Shown here one piece after another: positions 34,078 to 35,688 of a DNA stretch of 35,688 nucleotides. The position numbers and the translations under genes are program-made. The stretch's first letter is position 1, and each line of letters starts with the position of its first letter. Source of the stretch: CAZKWG01 sp964615375 (GTDB lineage Bacteria; Myxococcota_A; UBA796; CAZKWG01); assembly GCA_964615375.1 (NCBI GenBank), contig CAZTOW010000075.1, forward strand, positions 1 to 35,688, given 5' to 3'. The notes beneath the pieces were generated by a model that was not told the DNA's origin, did no database searches, and saw only the letters and a program-made list of their open reading frames with translations.

Positions 34078-35304
34078 ATGGTCCGCAGCTTCACCGGAGG
34101 GCGCGTCGGCGTCGTCGAGGCCTGGACGCTCGCCGAGATCCGCGCCGGCGTCCGGGGGCTGCTCGCCGCCTTCGAGGACCGGCTCCCCGCCGACCGCGGC
34201 GCGCGGATCGTCATCAAGCCGAACCTCAACAACGACCTGCCGGCCCTCGTCGGCAACTCGGTGGACCTGCGCGTCCTGGGCGCCCTGCTCTACGAGCTGC
34301 GGGAGCGAGGCTACCGCGACATCACCGTCGCCGACGGCTCCAACGTCGGCATCGAGCGCCGCGACATCGACGCCTTCAAGCGCCTGCGCGTGGACCGGCT
34401 CGCCGCCCGATACGGCGCCCGCCTCGTGGACCTGAACCACGACGACGGCGAGCGCGTCCCCCTCCGGGCCGGCGCCGCCCCCCGCGTCTCGCGCACCGTG
34501 CTGGACGCCGAGCTCCTCATCAGCGTGCCCAAGATCAAGACCCACGTCGAGGCCGGGCTCTCCTGCGCCATGAAGAACTGGGTGGGCCTCTGCCGCGGCC
34601 AGGACAAGCGCCAGATGCACTACGATCTCGGCCGCAACATCCTGGCTTTGAACCAGCGCGTCCGGCCCCACCTCATCCTCGTGGACGGCCTCATCGGTAT
34701 GGAGGGCAACGGCCCCGGCGACGGCGACCCCTTCCGCTTCGGCCGCCTGCTCGCCTCCGACGACGCCCTGGTCAACGACCTCGTCGTCGCCCGCCTCGTC
34801 GGCCTCCCCGTCGAGTCCGTCTCCTACCTCGCCCACGCTCGCGCCGACGGCCTCATCCCCGCCGCCCTCGAGGCCGAGGTCGCCGCTTTGCCCGTCCTCC
34901 GCCGCATCGTCGCCGCCCCGCCGCGCTCCCTCCTCGCCCGCGTCGCCGACGACCGCCGCATCTTCTGGCTCAAGCGCCTCGCCCGCCCCATCACCGACCG
35001 GCCCGAGATCGCCCGCGCCGCCTACCGCCTCGGCGTCATCCAGGACGTCTACGGCGCCTCCGACGACGCCGTCACCGCCATCACCCGCGATCCCGCCGCC
35101 TGCGGCCCCTGCCGCCGCTGCGAGGACTTCTGCCCCTCCGCCCTTCCCCTCGACCAGATCGGCGCCACCCCCGCGTCCGACGCCTGCATCCACTGCCTCT
35201 ACTGCTGGTGGGTCTGCCCCAACGACGCCCTCGCCCTCCAGGGTCCGCTGCACCACCTCGAGGCCCAGGCCGCCCGCTACAGGTCCGCTGTTCGCGAATT
35301 GTGA
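34078..35304 (+). CDS. DUF362 protein fused to a two-cluster [4Fe-4S] ferredoxin domain
   Basis: 408 residues from ATG 34078, with GGAGG five bases upstream (an earlier in-frame opening overlaps the glycosyltransferase). Residues about 5-270 match the DUF362 pattern: VIKPNLNNDLP, DITVADGSNVG, LISVPKIKTHVEAGLSCAMKNWVG, and LILVDGLIGMEGNGPGDGDP. The C-terminal 67 residues carry two C-x2-C-x2-C-x3-CP motifs (Cys342, 345, 348, 352 and Cys370, 373, 376, 380), each able to hold a [4Fe-4S] cluster. The protein is probably a cytoplasmic electron-transfer or redox enzyme; the reaction of DUF362 proteins is not established. Trp/Tyr pairs between Cys residues of the second motif (LYCWWVC) are notable. 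Confidence 0.92.
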   Translation: MVRSFTGGRVGVVEAWTLAEIRAGVRGLLAAFEDRLPADRGARIVIKPNLNNDLPALVGNSVDLRVLGALLYELRERGYRDITVADGSNVGIERRDIDAFKRLRVDRLAARYGARLVDLNHDDGERVPLRAGAAPRVSRTVLDAELLISVPKIKTHVEAGLSCAMKNWVGLCRGQDKRQMHYDLGRNILALNQRVRPHLILVDGLIGMEGNGPGDGDPFRFGRLLASDDALVNDLVVARLVGLPVESVSYLAHARADGLIPAALEAEVAALPVLRRIVAAPPRSLLARVADDRRIFWLKRLARPITDRPEIARAAYRLGVIQDVYGASDDAVTAITRDPAACGPCRRCEDFCPSALPLDQIGATPASDACIHCLYCWWVCPNDALALQGPLHHLEAQAARYRSAVREL

Positions 35305-35306
35305 CC

Positions 35307-35360
35307 GGGCCGGCGACAGGATCCGGGTTCCCCGAACGCTGCTGGGCCGGCGACAGGATC
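35307..35360. repeat. 17-bp perfect direct repeat
   Basis: GGGCCGGCGACAGGATC occurs at 35307-35323 and again at 35344-35360 (37-base period). The shorter CAGGATC recurs right after the right arm of the large palindrome (about 35550-35556). The first copy begins three bases after the DUF362 stop. Confidence 0.85.
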
Positions 35361-35404
35361 GGGGCTGCACCGGCGGCTGGGCCTGAGGGCCGGGGGACCG
35401 GGAC

Positions 35405-35548
35405 CGCGAGGGGTCGAGGGGGCCTACGGGGCACCGGGCGTTCTTCGCTGACGCTCAGCCGCCCTCCGCACTCGGGGCGCGTAACTGATCATGTTGGTTT
35501 GGCGCGCCCCTCCGTGAGGTGCCCCTGCGGCCCCCTCGACCCCTCGCG
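35405..35548. other. three-way-junction structured element (31-bp outer stem, two inner hairpins)
   Basis: Outer arms 35405-35435 and 35518-35548 are complementary at 28 of 31 positions: 20 bp, a 3x3 internal loop (TAC against TGC), then 8 bp. Directly inside, 35436-35464 folds as GGGCG, a 6-base bulge (TTCTTC), GCTGA, CGC loop, TCAGC, CGCCC. A second hairpin pairs GGGGCGCG (35474-35481) with CGCGCCCC (35503-35510) around a 21-base AT-richer loop. No protein is encoded. It may be a structured RNA, a palindromic mobile element (MITE/REP-like) or a transposon remnant. Confidence 0.6.
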
Positions 35549-35688
35549 GCAGGATCTCCAGGCCCTGCTACGGCTGGGGTCGCCGCCGGCTCCGAGCGCC
35601 GCTATCGATGGCCCGCGATCGTCGGCCCGGACCCGTCCGGCGTTCCTGCCGGCGGCTGACCCAGCGTAAGCGAGCCGTCGCGCCCCGG

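Larger units (their letters stand above)
35305..35688. other. gene-free region with strong repeats
   Basis: 384 bases to the window end without a supportable gene; open frames here are only shadows of high GC. It holds a 17-bp direct repeat and a large three-way-junction palindrome (separate entries), and near the end a smaller dyad CCGGAC-CC-GTCCGG. A gene may begin beyond the window. Confidence 0.6.

Noticed and set aside
35474..35510. Integron attC-like site (GTAAC...GTTGG between inverted arms).
   Set aside because: The boundary sequences do not fit RYYYAAC/GTTRRRY and no integrase or cassette is present.

Overview
The window is very GC-rich and densely packed. It most likely comes from a myxobacterium or another Myxococcota (former Deltaproteobacteria). 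The evidence is two exported proteases that end in MYXO-CTERM-type tails (a Cys-containing stretch, a hydrophobic helix and an Arg cluster), a metalloprotease of the MXAN_6640 type, a lipoprotein with a (Gly-Glu)n linker, a MopE-type Cys/Asp-repeat plus FG-GAP protein, and a very large Ser/Thr kinase/histidine kinase hybrid. The taxonomic call is an inference; no rRNA or tRNA gene is present to confirm it.

Layout. (1) 150-8744, plus strand, conserved housekeeping block: a membrane-anchored TPR-like protein, rplM-rpsI (L13, S9), kdsB (CMP-KDO synthetase), pyrG (CTP synthase), then lptA-like, lptB, rpoN (sigma-54) and hpf. The order lptA-lptB-rpoN-hpf is the classical proteobacterial one, and kdsB/pyrG/lptA/lptB link CTP, KDO and LPS export. 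Start/stop overlaps (TAGTG, TGATG, ATGA) indicate translational coupling. (2) 8741-12461, secreted proteins: an S8 protease with MYXO-CTERM (minus) diverging from a (GE)8 lipoprotein and a MYXO-CTERM metalloprotease. (3) 12484-17488, accessory stretch: a Phd/VapB-VapC toxin-antitoxin pair, an OPT-family oligopeptide transporter, and on the minus strand a two-gene ATPase + HNH unit that resembles the Septu (PtuA-PtuB) anti-phage system. (4) 17489-20178: a 278-bp divergent control region with several dyads, then lon. (5) 20175-25663, minus strand: a response regulator/HD-GYP phosphodiesterase translationally coupled to a 1474-residue kinase-ATPase-TPR-GAF-histidine kinase protein. (6) 25812-35304: a large protein of unknown function, an S8 protease with C-terminal short repeats, a divergent metal-binding-repeat/beta-propeller lipoprotein preceded by a good candidate sigma-54 promoter, a GT4 glycosyltransferase and a DUF362-ferredoxin protein. 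(7) 35305-35688: no gene, but a strikingly structured element with a 31-bp outer stem and two internal hairpins (three-way junction), preceded by a 17-bp direct repeat.

The strongest leads for something undescribed are the three-way-junction element at 35405-35548, the Septu-like pair with its atypical Walker B motif, the dyad-rich lon leader, and the sigma-54-type promoter in front of the propeller lipoprotein. All functional calls come from reading motifs by eye. No database search or computed alignment was possible.
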